Shown in pieces: positions 16,757-25,305 of a stretch of 64,000 bases of DNA; within the stretch, counting starts at the first letter, position 1, and each line of letters opens with the position of its first letter. The stretch covers positions 1,798,501 through 1,862,500 of the forward strand of contig JAPWJW010000003.1 in assembly GCA_028283825.1 (NCBI GenBank), written 5' to 3'. The position numbers and the translations under genes are program-made. Origin of the DNA: Azospirillaceae bacterium. GTDB taxonomy: Bacteria; Pseudomonadota; Alphaproteobacteria; Azospirillales; Azospirillaceae. The notes beneath the pieces were generated by a model. The model ran no database searches. It was not told where the DNA came from and saw only the letters and a program-made list of their open reading frames with translations.

Positions 16757-18763
16757 TTGCTGTCCGCACCTACGACCGATAGGGGCCGTTGGCCCTGGAT
16801 GCTGCTGGCGCTGTACCCGCTGGCGGGATTGCTGGATTCCACCCTGGTTTCGGCCGTGCCCGGCTGGGCCCCGTGGAATGTCCGCGCCGGCATCGGCCTG
16901 GCCCTGGTGATGCTGTGGGGCCCCCGCCGCCTGCCCCTGCTGATGGCGGCAGCCGTGGCGGGGCTGGCCTTGCGCGGGCTGTTGTTCCCCGGCACGGTGT
17001 GGGTGCCGTCCATCGTCCTCCCCACCCTGGCCGAACCCTTGGTCTTCGCCCTGCCGGCCGTGCTGCTGGCCCGCCGCCTGCCCCGCGATGGCGCCGCCTT
17101 CGTGCTGGAGGATGCGGAGGGTGTGATGCGCCTGTTGGTCCTGGCCATGGGCGGCGCGCTGGCGCAAAGCGCCCTGCTGCGGGCCCTGGCCTGGGGCCTG
17201 CCGGCTTGGCCGCTGGCGGGGGGCATGCTGACCGGTTGGGATGGACGGGCCATCGCGGCCGATCCGGTGACCATGGCCCTGCAGCACTGGATCAGCGACA
17301 TGGCCGGCATCGCCGTCGCCACGTCCCTGGCGCTGGTGGCCCCCAGGCTGGTGCGCCACCTTCGGCCCGGACGCCTGCTGCGGGTCGAGGTACTGGCCCA
17401 GGTAGCGGGCATGGCGTTATCCGTGGCCGTGATCTTCCCCCGGGTGGTGGGGTCGCGTTTCTATCCCGTGTTCATTCCCCTGGTTTGGGTGGCGGCGCGC
17501 AGCGGCCTGCCGGGCGTCGTGCTGGCGCTGGCGGCGCTGGAAGCCAGTCTCAGCCTGGGGGGTGCCTTGTTCGACATCCAGCCCTACCAGGCGCTGAAGC
17601 TGCAAATCCTGATGCTGTCGCTGGCCATGACCGGCCTGCTGCTGGGGGCCGTCATCACGGAACGCGAACGCGTGCGGGCGGCGGCGGCCAAGGGTGAGGC
17701 GCGGCTGAAAACCCTGATCGAGCTGGCGCCCGACGGCATCGTCATCCTGGACGCCCAGGGCCGGGTGGACCAGGTGAACCGCCTGGTGGCCGACCTGACC
17801 GGCCGCCCGGCCGACAGCTTGCGCGGCCAGCCACTGGACAGCCTGCTGCGGCGCGAGGTTTCGGATGAATGGCTGGTGGCGGCCGACGGCGCCCCGCTGC
17901 CGGTGGAATCGTCGCTGTCGCTGGTGGATGAGGCAGGCGGACGCACCGGCGTGCTGACCATCCGCGACATCAGCGCCCGCAAGCGCGCCGCCGTGGCGCT
18001 GGGCCAGCACCGCGCGGCGGTGGAGCAGGCCGGCCGCAGCCATCTGTCGGGGGAACTGGCGGCGGCCCTGGCGCATGAGCTGAACCAGCCGCTGTCGGCC
18101 ATCGTCAGCTACACCGGCGCCTGCCAGCGCGTCCTGGACGGCGCCGACGCGCCCGCCAAGGCGCTGGAACTGATGGCCAAGGCGGCCGCACAGGCGGAAC
18201 GGGCCGGCGCCATCATCCGCCACATGCGCGAATTCTTCCGCACCGGCCAGGTGGACGCAGGCCCCGTGCCGGCCCAGGATCTGGCGGCGGGTGTCGCCCG
18301 CCTGCTGGCGGATGAGGTGGCCAGCGCCGCCGCCCGGCTGGATTTGGACGTGGCGCCGGACTTGATGCTGTCGGCCGACCGGCTGCAGGTGGAACAGGTG
18401 CTGATCAACCTGGTGCGCAACGCCCTGGATGCCCTGGCCGACCGTCCGGCCGGCGACCGCCGCGTCCTGATCCAGGCGCGCGCCACCGACGATGGTGCCC
18501 ATGCCGACATCCGTGTGGCCGACACCGGCCCCGGCATCGCGGCGGAGGTCGCACCCCGCCTGTTCGCCCCCTTCACCACCACCCGGCGCAGCGGCATGGG
18601 TCTGGGCCTGACCATCAGCCGCGGCATCGTCGAGGCGCACGGCGGCCGTTTGCAGGCCCTGCCGGCGGAGGCGCCCCTGCACGGCGCCGTCTTCCGTTTC
18701 ACCTTGCCGCTGGCCCAGGCGGATGCCACGCCACAGGAGGAATTGCCCCATGCCGCCGCCTGA
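16757..18763 (+). CDS. membrane sensor histidine kinase with PAS domain
   Basis: About 668 aa. Roughly eight membrane helices fill residues 10-290, in the manner of a MASE1-like sensor. A PAS domain follows (TLIELAPDGIVILDAQGRVD, about 310-420). The H-box is LAAALAHELNQPLSAIVSY, the N-box LINLVRNALDAL, G1 VADTGPGIA and G2 GMGLGLTISR. This is the HPK4-type layout also seen in FixL and NodV-like kinases. The start at 16757 is a TTG; an ATG at 16799 is the main alternative. The 3' end overlaps the response-regulator start by 14 bases, so the two are one unit. Confidence 0.88.
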   Translation: MLSAPTTDRGRWPWMLLALYPLAGLLDSTLVSAVPGWAPWNVRAGIGLALVMLWGPRRLPLLMAAAVAGLALRGLLFPGTVWVPSIVLPTLAEPLVFALPAVLLARRLPRDGAAFVLEDAEGVMRLLVLAMGGALAQSALLRALAWGLPAWPLAGGMLTGWDGRAIAADPVTMALQHWISDMAGIAVATSLALVAPRLVRHLRPGRLLRVEVLAQVAGMALSVAVIFPRVVGSRFYPVFIPLVWVAARSGLPGVVLALAALEASLSLGGALFDIQPYQALKLQILMLSLAMTGLLLGAVITERERVRAAAAKGEARLKTLIELAPDGIVILDAQGRVDQVNRLVADLTGRPADSLRGQPLDSLLRREVSDEWLVAADGAPLPVESSLSLVDEAGGRTGVLTIRDISARKRAAVALGQHRAAVEQAGRSHLSGELAAALAHELNQPLSAIVSYTGACQRVLDGADAPAKALELMAKAAAQAERAGAIIRHMREFFRTGQVDAGPVPAQDLAAGVARLLADEVASAAARLDLDVAPDLMLSADRLQVEQVLINLVRNALDALADRPAGDRRVLIQARATDDGAHADIRVADTGPGIAAEVAPRLFAPFTTTRRSGMGLGLTISRGIVEAHGGRLQALPAEAPLHGAVFRFTLPLAQADATPQEELPHAAA

Positions 18764-19421
18764 CGGCCTGACCCTGGCCATCGTCGATGATGACGAGGCC
18801 GTGCGCGACGCCCTGGGCGCCCTGTTCCAGGCGGAGGGGTATCCGGTGGCCAGCTACGCCTCCGCCCTGGAATTCCTGGCGGCGGGGGCCGACGCGGTGC
18901 CCGGCTGCGTCGTCGCCGACATCCACATGCCGGGCATGACCGGCCTGGAATTGCAGGCGGAACTGGCCCGGCGCGGCTGCGCCCTGCCCATGATCATCCT
19001 GACCGGCCAGGGCGACGTGCCCAAGGCGGTGGCCGCCCTGAAGGCCGGGGCGGTGGACTTCATCGAAAAGCCCTTCGCCGTGGACGCCCTGGTGCGCGCG
19101 GTGGAGACGGCCATGGACCGCAGCGGCCACACCCTGCGCCATCAGGCCGCGACCGAGGCCGCGCATGGCCGGGTGGAACAGCTGAGCGCCCGTGAACGTG
19201 AGGTCATGGCCCTGCTGGTGGCCGGCCACCCCAACAAGGTCATCGCCTGGAAGCTGGGCATCAGCGCCCGCACGGTGGAAAACCACCGCGCCAAGGTCAT
19301 GGAAAAGACCGGCTGCGACAATGTCAGCGCCCTGATCCACCTGGCGCTTGAAATGGAGGCTGGCGTTCCGCCGCCTCAGGCCGCCATGGCCGTCTCGGGC
19401 TCGGCCGAGGCCAGGCGGTAG
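18750..19421 (+). CDS. FixJ-like response regulator (receiver + LuxR-type HTH)
   Basis: 223 aa from the ATG at 18750, with AGGAGG nine bases upstream. The receiver shows LAIVDDDEAVRDALG, the phosphoacceptor Asp in CVVADIHMPGMTG, LTGQGDVPKAV and FIEKPF. The C-terminal HTH is LSAREREVMALLVAGHPNKV then ISARTVENHRAKVMEKTG. It is the cognate regulator of the overlapping kinase and probably a transcription activator. Its last 46 bases overlap the 3' end of the convergent gene at 19376. Confidence 0.92.
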   Translation: MPPPDGLTLAIVDDDEAVRDALGALFQAEGYPVASYASALEFLAAGADAVPGCVVADIHMPGMTGLELQAELARRGCALPMIILTGQGDVPKAVAALKAGAVDFIEKPFAVDALVRAVETAMDRSGHTLRHQAATEAAHGRVEQLSAREREVMALLVAGHPNKVIAWKLGISARTVENHRAKVMEKTGCDNVSALIHLALEMEAGVPPPQAAMAVSGSAEARR

Positions 19422-20047
19422 CCCACGCCCCGCAGGGTGTGCAGCAGCCGGGACTGGCCCGCCCCGTCCAGCCGGCGGCGCAGGCGTGAGGCCAGGGCAT
19501 CCACGGCATTGTCCGCCACCTCAAGATCGCCGGCCCACAGCCGTTCCAGAATGGCGCTGCGCGGCACCACCGCCCCGTCGGCCTGCAACAGCAGGACCAG
19601 TAGCTGGAATTCACGCGCCGACAGCAGGACGTCACGCCCCGCCCGCCGCACGCGACGCTGGCGCACATCCACCGCCATGTCATCCAGGGCATAAGCCAGG
19701 CGCGGCCCCTGCCGCTTCAGCCGCAGCAGGGCCAGCAGCCGGTCCGCCACCAGGTCCCCGGCCAGGCCGGCATCCACCTGGTCGTCGGCACCCAGCGCCA
19801 TGGCGCCGACCCGGTCGGCGGCACCTTCAGCGGCCAGGGTCACCACCAGGGTGCCCGGCAAAAGCGCCCGTGCCTGGACCACGCGGTCCCGCAAGGTGCG
19901 GCCCTCGGCCGGCAGCACCACCACGTCGACGGATCGCGGCACACCGGGCAGGGCCGCCAGGGCATCCACCTGCCAGCCGCGCTCACGCAACACCCGCGAC
20001 AGCCGCGCCGCCGCCGGGAAAGCCTTGCCGATCAGAAGGGCACGCAT
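19376..20047 (-). CDS. OmpR-like winged-helix regulator with degenerate receiver
   Basis: 223 aa. The C-terminal 95 residues are a normal OmpR/PhoB winged helix: LLSAREFQLLVLLLQADGAV, then NAVDALASRLRRRL and LLHTLRGVGYRLA. The N-terminal 115 residues have receiver length and strand pattern but lack its chemistry. There is no acidic pair after the first strand (MRALLIGKAF). The phosphoacceptor position in VDVVVLPAEGR is Pro or Ala rather than Asp, and the conserved Lys is missing (GADDQVDAG). It should therefore act without phosphorylation. It is followed upstream, on the same strand, by a second gene of the same type. Confidence 0.82.
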   Translation of the reverse strand: MRALLIGKAFPAAARLSRVLRERGWQVDALAALPGVPRSVDVVVLPAEGRTLRDRVVQARALLPGTLVVTLAAEGAADRVGAMALGADDQVDAGLAGDLVADRLLALLRLKRQGPRLAYALDDMAVDVRQRRVRRAGRDVLLSAREFQLLVLLLQADGAVVPRSAILERLWAGDLEVADNAVDALASRLRRRLDGAGQSRLLHTLRGVGYRLASAEPETAMAA

Positions 20048-20119
20048 GGGGCACCCGTGGGTGGTGGAACCATGTTGGCCACCCTAGGCGGAACACCGTC
20101 AGCGCCGATATCCGGGATT

Positions 20120-20725
20120 CTACCTACTGCCGCCCAGCACATAGCCGCGATGCCCCCGTGTGTGCAGCGGCACGGCGGCGCCCAGGGCGCGGCGCAGGCG
20201 GTGGATGTGGGCCGCCAGCCTATCGGCGGCATCCACCGCGTCGGGCCACAGCCGGGCGCGCAGTTCCGCCGCCGGCACCACCTGTCCCGCCCGGCTGGCC
20301 AACATCAGCAGCAGGTCGAATTCCAGCGGCGGCAAGGCCAGCGGCCGGCCCCGGCACAGGGCCACGCGCCGGTCCACATGCAGCGCCAGATCGCCCACGC
20401 GCAAGGCGCGGGAAGCCGGGTCAGCCAGACGCAGCAGGGTCGCCAGCGCCGTGCCCAAATCTTCCGGCGCCGTGGCCAGGGGCAGCACCAGGTGGGCGCC
20501 GGCGCGCAGCAACGCCCCCTCGTCCACGGCATCCACGTTGGCCAGGCACAGGGTGGGAACATCCCCGTCGGCCAGCAGCGCCACCAGCACGCGACCATCG
20601 GCGGCGGCCAGCAGCCGCACGTCGGGCGCCGCCTCGGCGGACAGGTCCCAACCCATCACGGTCAAAGCCTGGGACAAATCGGCCGCATCCCAATCGATCG
20701 CGGTCAGGGCAAGGCGGCCTGTCAT
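20120..20725 (-). CDS. second OmpR-like winged-helix regulator with degenerate receiver
   Basis: 201 aa from the ATG at 20725. The C-terminal winged helix reads LALPPLEFDLLLMLASRAGQ, AADRLAAHIHRLRRAL and LHTRGHRGYVLG. The N-terminal part is a shortened receiver-like segment with no phosphoacceptor Asp or switch Lys, only ADGRVLVALLADGDVPTL in that region. It is 72 bases ahead of its relative at 19376-20047, and the two may have arisen by duplication. It starts inside a Pho-box-like site and is divergent from the TonB receptor/phytase operon, making that operon a candidate target. Confidence 0.78.
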   Translation of the reverse strand: MTGRLALTAIDWDAADLSQALTVMGWDLSAEAAPDVRLLAAADGRVLVALLADGDVPTLCLANVDAVDEGALLRAGAHLVLPLATAPEDLGTALATLLRLADPASRALRVGDLALHVDRRVALCRGRPLALPPLEFDLLLMLASRAGQVVPAAELRARLWPDAVDAADRLAAHIHRLRRALGAAVPLHTRGHRGYVLGGSR

Positions 20726-20747
20726 CGTCCCGTCATGTATCAGTCAA
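20719..20747 (+). promoter_or_regulatory. Pho-box-like triple direct repeat upstream of the TonB receptor/phytase operon
   Basis: CTGTCAT (20719-20725), CCGTCAT (20730-20736) and CAGTCAA (20741-20747) recur every 11 bases with 4-base spacers. This matches the PhoB-binding pattern CTGTCAT-N4-CTGTCAT, with one mismatch in the second unit. The orientation points toward the receptor gene, whose start is 187 bases away. Confidence 0.7.
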
Positions 20748-20934
20748 ATGAAATTCACAAGAAAAGCGGTGGACCTTAAGGCCTTATGGCGGCCGCCTGA
20801 TCGGCAATACCTGAAATTCCCGTCAGGCTGCCGTCAAGATCCGCATCCCGTCCCGACTGTACCAGCGCGGTGAGCGAATTTGCAAAGCGCCAGCGCCGGA
20901 CAAGGTGCTGCACCGCCAGCAGCGAAGGGGGACG

Positions 20935-23172
20935 ATGATGACGACGAAGCAGGACATGACGCGCACACGGTTGATGATGGGGGTGGCCGCGGCCGCCCTG
21001 GCCCTGGGCGCCTTCGCCCCCGCCCGCGCCGCTGAAGCGCCGGCCGATGCCGCCACCACCGGCGGCGACATCACCGAGGTCGACGTCATCGCCCCGGCCA
21101 TGCGCGTGTCGCCGTCCAACGTGCCGCTGGACGCCGCCCAGCCCACCTCCATCGTTCCGGAAGGTTTCCTGCGCGACAACATCGTGCCGCTGTCCAGCTA
21201 TGACGACATGGTGAAGTTCCAGCCCAGCGTCTTCGCGCAAAGCCCCAACGGCCCCGGCCTGGGCAAGGCGGAGACGGTGGCCCTGCGCGGCTTCCAGGAC
21301 GGGCAGTACAACGTCACCTTCGACGGCATCCCCTTCGGCGACGCCACCGACATGGGCCACACCAGTTCCGCCCTGTTCATCGCCCACGACATGGCGGAGG
21401 CCGAGATCGACCGCGGCCCGGGTACGGCGTCCACCATGGGCAAGGCCACCTTCGGCGGCACCATGGGCTTCCGGTCCCGGACCCCGTCGGACGACCCGTC
21501 CGTCACCGCCTACGGCACCTACGGCAGTTGGAACACCAAGGCCATCGGTGGTGAGCTGGACACCGGCCGGACCGTGCTGGGCAGCATGTTCTTCGACGTG
21601 CAGCATGAATCGTCCGACGGCTACCTGACCAACGCCTCGGAAGAGCGCACCAACTATTTCTTCAAGGACGTGCTGGATATCGGCGAGCGCACGGTGGTGA
21701 CCCTGGCCGCCAGCAAGAACCACGCGTTCGAGTACACGACGCAGGGCGCCACCCTGGCCGACATCGCCAAGTACGGCGCCAACTACGGCCTGGGCACCAA
21801 CCCCAACGTCCAGTCCTATTACAAGTACCAGCCCAGCCGCTACAGCTCTGACTTCGAATACATCAACGTGAAGTCGGAACTGACCGACAGCCTGAAGCTG
21901 GACAACACCGCCTACACCAATTCCTTCGGTCATCATTACGAGGAGTCGTCGGACGCCACCGACAGCGACCCGGCGGACAACGGCGTCACCTTCTATAATT
22001 CCGCCGGCAAGAAGGTGAAGACTTACGCCAACGACATCCCGGGCAAGCAGGTCAACGCCAACTACCGCACCTTCGGCGACACCTTCCGCCTGGACCAGGA
22101 CCTGCCCTTCGGCGAGATCAAGGCCGGCGTCTGGTACGATCGGCAGTTGGACAACCGCCATTCCGAATCCTACGACTGGACCCAGGACACCGTCGTCACC
22201 GGCAAGTACGGCACGATCTACAGCTATAAATACCGCGACCTGAACACCACCTGGCAGCCCTATGCCGAGTTCGACTGGAAGGTCACGCCCGACCTGACCG
22301 TGATGCCGGGCGTCAAGTTCACGTCCTTCACCCGCGACGTGGACGCCCTGTACAACAAGACCAAGCCGCCGGCGCCGCTGGACTACAGCGAAAGCTACAC
22401 CGCCACCCAGCCCTCCATCGCCGCCCACTACACCCTGGATGAGGGCTGGACCGCCTATGCCCAGGTGGCCAAGGGCTTCCTGGCGCCGCCCATCGATGTC
22501 TTCCAGGTCACCACCATCGCCAGCATCAAGCCGGAAGAGACCTGGAACTACCAGGTCGGCACGTCCTTCCAGCGCGGCCACTGGATGGTGGGCGCCGACG
22601 CCTATTACATCGACTTCTCCAACTACATCTCCACCAGCCAGGTGCCGGGCACGACCGACAGCACCTACATCAACGGCTCCGGCGCCATCTACAAGGGTGT
22701 GGAGATCGAGGCGCAGTACGCCCTGACCCCGTCGCTGTCGCTGTATGCCAACGCCAGCGCCAACCGCGCCGCCTACAAGAACACCAGCGTGGAGGTGGCG
22801 GACACCCCGCAATGGATGGCCACCGGCGGCGTCATGTACGACAGCGCCAACGGCCTCTACTTCTCCGCCATCGGCAAGGTGGTGGGCCCGTTCTGGGGCC
22901 AGGACAACACCACCGACGCCACCACCGGCAAGCCGGACTTCGCCAATGATTTCCGCATCCATTCGGCCTTCACCGCCGACGTGTCGATGGGTTGGCGCCT
23001 GAAGGACCTGGGCTATCACCTGACCGACGTCACCCCCAGCATCAAGATCGGCAACATCTTCGACAGCCATCGCGTCAACGGCTTCGCCGGCACCAACGCC
23101 GACGGCGCCGGGCTGTACTGGACGACGCCGGGCCGCAGCGTGTTCTTCAACCTGTCGGTTTCGGTGTGGTGA
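20935..23172 (+). CDS. TonB-dependent outer-membrane receptor
   Basis: 745 aa from the first of two tandem ATGs (20935, 20938), with GAAGGGGG upstream. A signal peptide ends near ARAAEA. A TonB-box-like EVDVIAP follows, then the plug domain (GKAETVALRGFQDGQYNVTF, IDRGPGTASTMGKATFGGTM). The rest is a 22-strand barrel rich in Tyr/Asp/Thr ending in VFFNLSVSVW with a terminal aromatic residue. Substrate uptake would use TonB energy. The phytase gene overlaps its stop and a Pho-box-like site lies upstream, so the cargo may be phytate or a phosphate ester; an iron-phytate complex is another option. Confidence 0.88.
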   Translation: MMTTKQDMTRTRLMMGVAAAALALGAFAPARAAEAPADAATTGGDITEVDVIAPAMRVSPSNVPLDAAQPTSIVPEGFLRDNIVPLSSYDDMVKFQPSVFAQSPNGPGLGKAETVALRGFQDGQYNVTFDGIPFGDATDMGHTSSALFIAHDMAEAEIDRGPGTASTMGKATFGGTMGFRSRTPSDDPSVTAYGTYGSWNTKAIGGELDTGRTVLGSMFFDVQHESSDGYLTNASEERTNYFFKDVLDIGERTVVTLAASKNHAFEYTTQGATLADIAKYGANYGLGTNPNVQSYYKYQPSRYSSDFEYINVKSELTDSLKLDNTAYTNSFGHHYEESSDATDSDPADNGVTFYNSAGKKVKTYANDIPGKQVNANYRTFGDTFRLDQDLPFGEIKAGVWYDRQLDNRHSESYDWTQDTVVTGKYGTIYSYKYRDLNTTWQPYAEFDWKVTPDLTVMPGVKFTSFTRDVDALYNKTKPPAPLDYSESYTATQPSIAAHYTLDEGWTAYAQVAKGFLAPPIDVFQVTTIASIKPEETWNYQVGTSFQRGHWMVGADAYYIDFSNYISTSQVPGTTDSTYINGSGAIYKGVEIEAQYALTPSLSLYANASANRAAYKNTSVEVADTPQWMATGGVMYDSANGLYFSAIGKVVGPFWGQDNTTDATTGKPDFANDFRIHSAFTADVSMGWRLKDLGYHLTDVTPSIKIGNIFDSHRVNGFAGTNADGAGLYWTTPGRSVFFNLSVSVW

Positions 23173-24452
23173 TGGGGCGGGCCGCCTTGATCCTGGCCCT
23201 GGCGGCCGGCCTGATGGCCGGTACCGCCGGGGCCGCCATGTCCGCCAATCCCGACAAACCGGTTCTGGAGCGGGTGGTTATGCTGACCCGCCACGGCGTG
23301 CGGTCCCCCACCAAGGGACCGGCGGAACTGCGCCGCCTGTCCGACCAGGATTGGCCGACCTGGCCGGTGGGGCGGGGCATCCTCACCCCCCATGGCGCCG
23401 ACACCATCCGTCAGTTGGGCACCTATCTGGGCGATGCCTACCGCCGGCGCGGCCTGCTGGGCGGTGACCGCTGCCCGGCCACTGGCGCCGTCTTCGCCTG
23501 GGGTGACAGCGGCGACCAGCGCACCCGCGCCAGCGCCCAGGCCCTGCTGGACGGCCTGGTGCCGGACTGCGGCCTGATGGCCCAGGGCCGGACGCCGGAT
23601 GCCAAGGACCCGTTGTTCGACGCGGCCAGCAGCGGCGCCTGCCCCATGGACGGGGCGGAGGCCACCCGCGCCCTGGCGGCGGCCAACGGCGGCGACATCA
23701 GCGCCATCCCCGCCGCCGTGGCCGCGGCCCTGGCCGCCCTGGTCCAGGTGGTGGCGCCGGAGGCCTGCAAGCCCGGTGCGTCCGGCCCCTGCTTCGCCGC
23801 CGGCCCCGCCAAGGTGGTGGACAAGGGTGGTGAGGTGAAGATGGACGGCCCCCTGGCGCGCGGCGCCATGCTGGCCGAAAGCCTGTTCCTGGAATACGTC
23901 CAGGGCTTCCCGGCATCCCAGGTGGGCTGGGGCCGGGCGGCGACGCCGTCGGTCCTGGCCGCCATCATGCCGGTGCACGACTACCAGGCTGACCTGACCC
24001 GCCGCACGCCCTACATCGCCAGCCACAATGGCGCCCTGCTGGCCCGGCAGATCGTGGCGGCGGTGACGGGGCAGACGCCCACGGACAGCCATTTGGCACC
24101 GGTGCCGGCAGCGGCCAAGCTGGTCTCCATCCTGGGGCACGACACCAACCTGTCCAATGTGGCCGGCATCCTGGGCGTGGACTGGACCCTCCCCAACCAG
24201 CCGGACAAGACCGCCCCCGACACCACCCTGGCGTTCGAGGTCAGCCGTGAGCCCGCCACGGGCAAACGCTATGTCCAGGTCGTCCTCTATTACCAGACGC
24301 TGGACGACCTGCGGCAAGGGGCCGCCCTGACGCCGGACCACCCGGCGGGTAAGGTGGTCCTGTCCTTGCCCGCCTGCGGCGGCGACCGCTGCACGGTGGC
24401 GGATTTCGCCGCCCTGGTGCGCAAGGCAGTGCCGGCGGCCTGCTGGCACTGA
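23172..24452 (+). CDS. exported histidine acid phosphatase / phytase (AppA type)
   Basis: 426 aa. The start codon overlaps the receptor stop (TGATG). The signal peptide is ALILALAAGLMAGTAGAA. The catalytic motif RHGVRSPTKGP holds the nucleophilic His and phosphate-binding Arg residues, and the proton donor appears in SILGHDTNLSNVAG (the HD motif, here extended as HDTN). Such enzymes release phosphate stepwise from phytate or other phosphomonoesters in the periplasm. Co-translation with a TonB receptor and a Pho-box suggest an uptake-and-cleave system for organic phosphate. Confidence 0.9.
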   Translation: MGRAALILALAAGLMAGTAGAAMSANPDKPVLERVVMLTRHGVRSPTKGPAELRRLSDQDWPTWPVGRGILTPHGADTIRQLGTYLGDAYRRRGLLGGDRCPATGAVFAWGDSGDQRTRASAQALLDGLVPDCGLMAQGRTPDAKDPLFDAASSGACPMDGAEATRALAAANGGDISAIPAAVAAALAALVQVVAPEACKPGASGPCFAAGPAKVVDKGGEVKMDGPLARGAMLAESLFLEYVQGFPASQVGWGRAATPSVLAAIMPVHDYQADLTRRTPYIASHNGALLARQIVAAVTGQTPTDSHLAPVPAAAKLVSILGHDTNLSNVAGILGVDWTLPNQPDKTAPDTTLAFEVSREPATGKRYVQVVLYYQTLDDLRQGAALTPDHPAGKVVLSLPACGGDRCTVADFAALVRKAVPAACWH

Positions 24453-24471
24453 TCCATCGCCTTCAAAAGAG

Positions 24472-24551
24472 GGTGCCGCCGGTTCTCCCATCATCATCGG
24501 CGGCACCTTCCGTGGGACGGGCGCCCTTTCCTGGGACGGAAGGGCGCCCGT
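24472..24551 (+). terminator. double hairpin terminator after the phytase gene
   Basis: First stem GGTGCCGCCG / CGGCGGCACC (24472-24507), second stem ACGGGCGCCCTT / AAGGGCGCCCGT (24517-24551) followed by a T-rich tract. Together they separate the phytase operon from the iteron region. Confidence 0.8.
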
Positions 24552-24585
24552 TTCGTTTGGTGCTTCCAAGGAAGGCCGCGGGCAA

Positions 24586-25228
24586 GGCCGGTAAAGTCCG
24601 AGTCCCGTTCCGGCCCACTCTCATGCAACCCTTTCGAGTCGCCGGTGCCGGCATCACCGATGCCCCGGTTTTCCTGGCATCGCGGGGGCGGCCTGATCCA
24701 AGGCCGGTAAAGTCCGAGTCCAGGAAAAAGTCGGCCGGCGGGACAGCCCCCCGTCCACGGCAGGGCCGGTAAAGTCCGTGTGGATCCGCCCCGCCCCAAT
24801 CTGGGCCGCGCCGACACCCACCAGCGCGCCCATCGATCAGGCCGCCGGGCGAACCGAAGGCCGGGAAAGTCCGGCTTTGTCGTGCCAGGGCCGGTAAAGT
24901 CCGTGCCCGATCCGCGAGTCGAGCCCGGTTTCGAGTCCCGTGGAGTCGCCGGCGGGATCCCGCAAGAGTCGATTCGTCACGATTCGGCACGGACTTTACC
25001 GGCCACAGTCGACTTACCCACAAGCGGGGCCGGTTTCCCCACGGACTCTACCGGCCATGAAATGAGGGGACGCCACACCGGCGCATACAAAGACGACTTG
25101 TCCCACGGATTTTACCGGCCCTGATCCGGACTCTACCGGCCCGACTCGGCTTTATTTCCCGGACCTGACCGGCACATCAAATAACAGACTCCAAATACCC
25201 CACAAATAGCGGCGGCCGGTAAAGTCCG
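24586..25228. other. iteron-type replication origin region
   Basis: The 15-mer GGCCGGTAAAGTCCG occurs exactly at 24586, 24702, 24764, 24889 and 25214, with a one-base variant (GGGAAAG) at 24859. It occurs inverted at 24990 (exact), 25042, 25106 and 25127 (one or two changes each), and a degenerate inverted copy lies at about 25160. A DnaA-box-like TTACCCACA (one mismatch to TTATCCACA) is at 25014-25022. An AT-rich stretch is at 25171-25205. The RepA-like gene follows. Mixed direct and inverted iterons, a DnaA box and an AT-rich segment next to an initiator gene are the parts of a plasmid-type origin. Small open frames within this stretch look spurious. Confidence 0.85.
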
Positions 25229-25305
25229 ACCTAGATTTAGTGGATTGGCTTTGGAACACTCCGCCCCATCGAAAAGACGAACCGAACCGGCGGAGGGCAC
25301 GGGCT

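Noticed and set aside
24463-25023. Open frames in the iteron region with repeated RTLPAL-like segments
   Set aside because: The peptide repeats are only translated iterons; there is no ribosome-binding site and the DNA repeats explain the pattern.
24586-25228. CRISPR array
   Set aside because: Repeats are 15 bp, irregularly spaced, in both orientations and next to a replication initiator.
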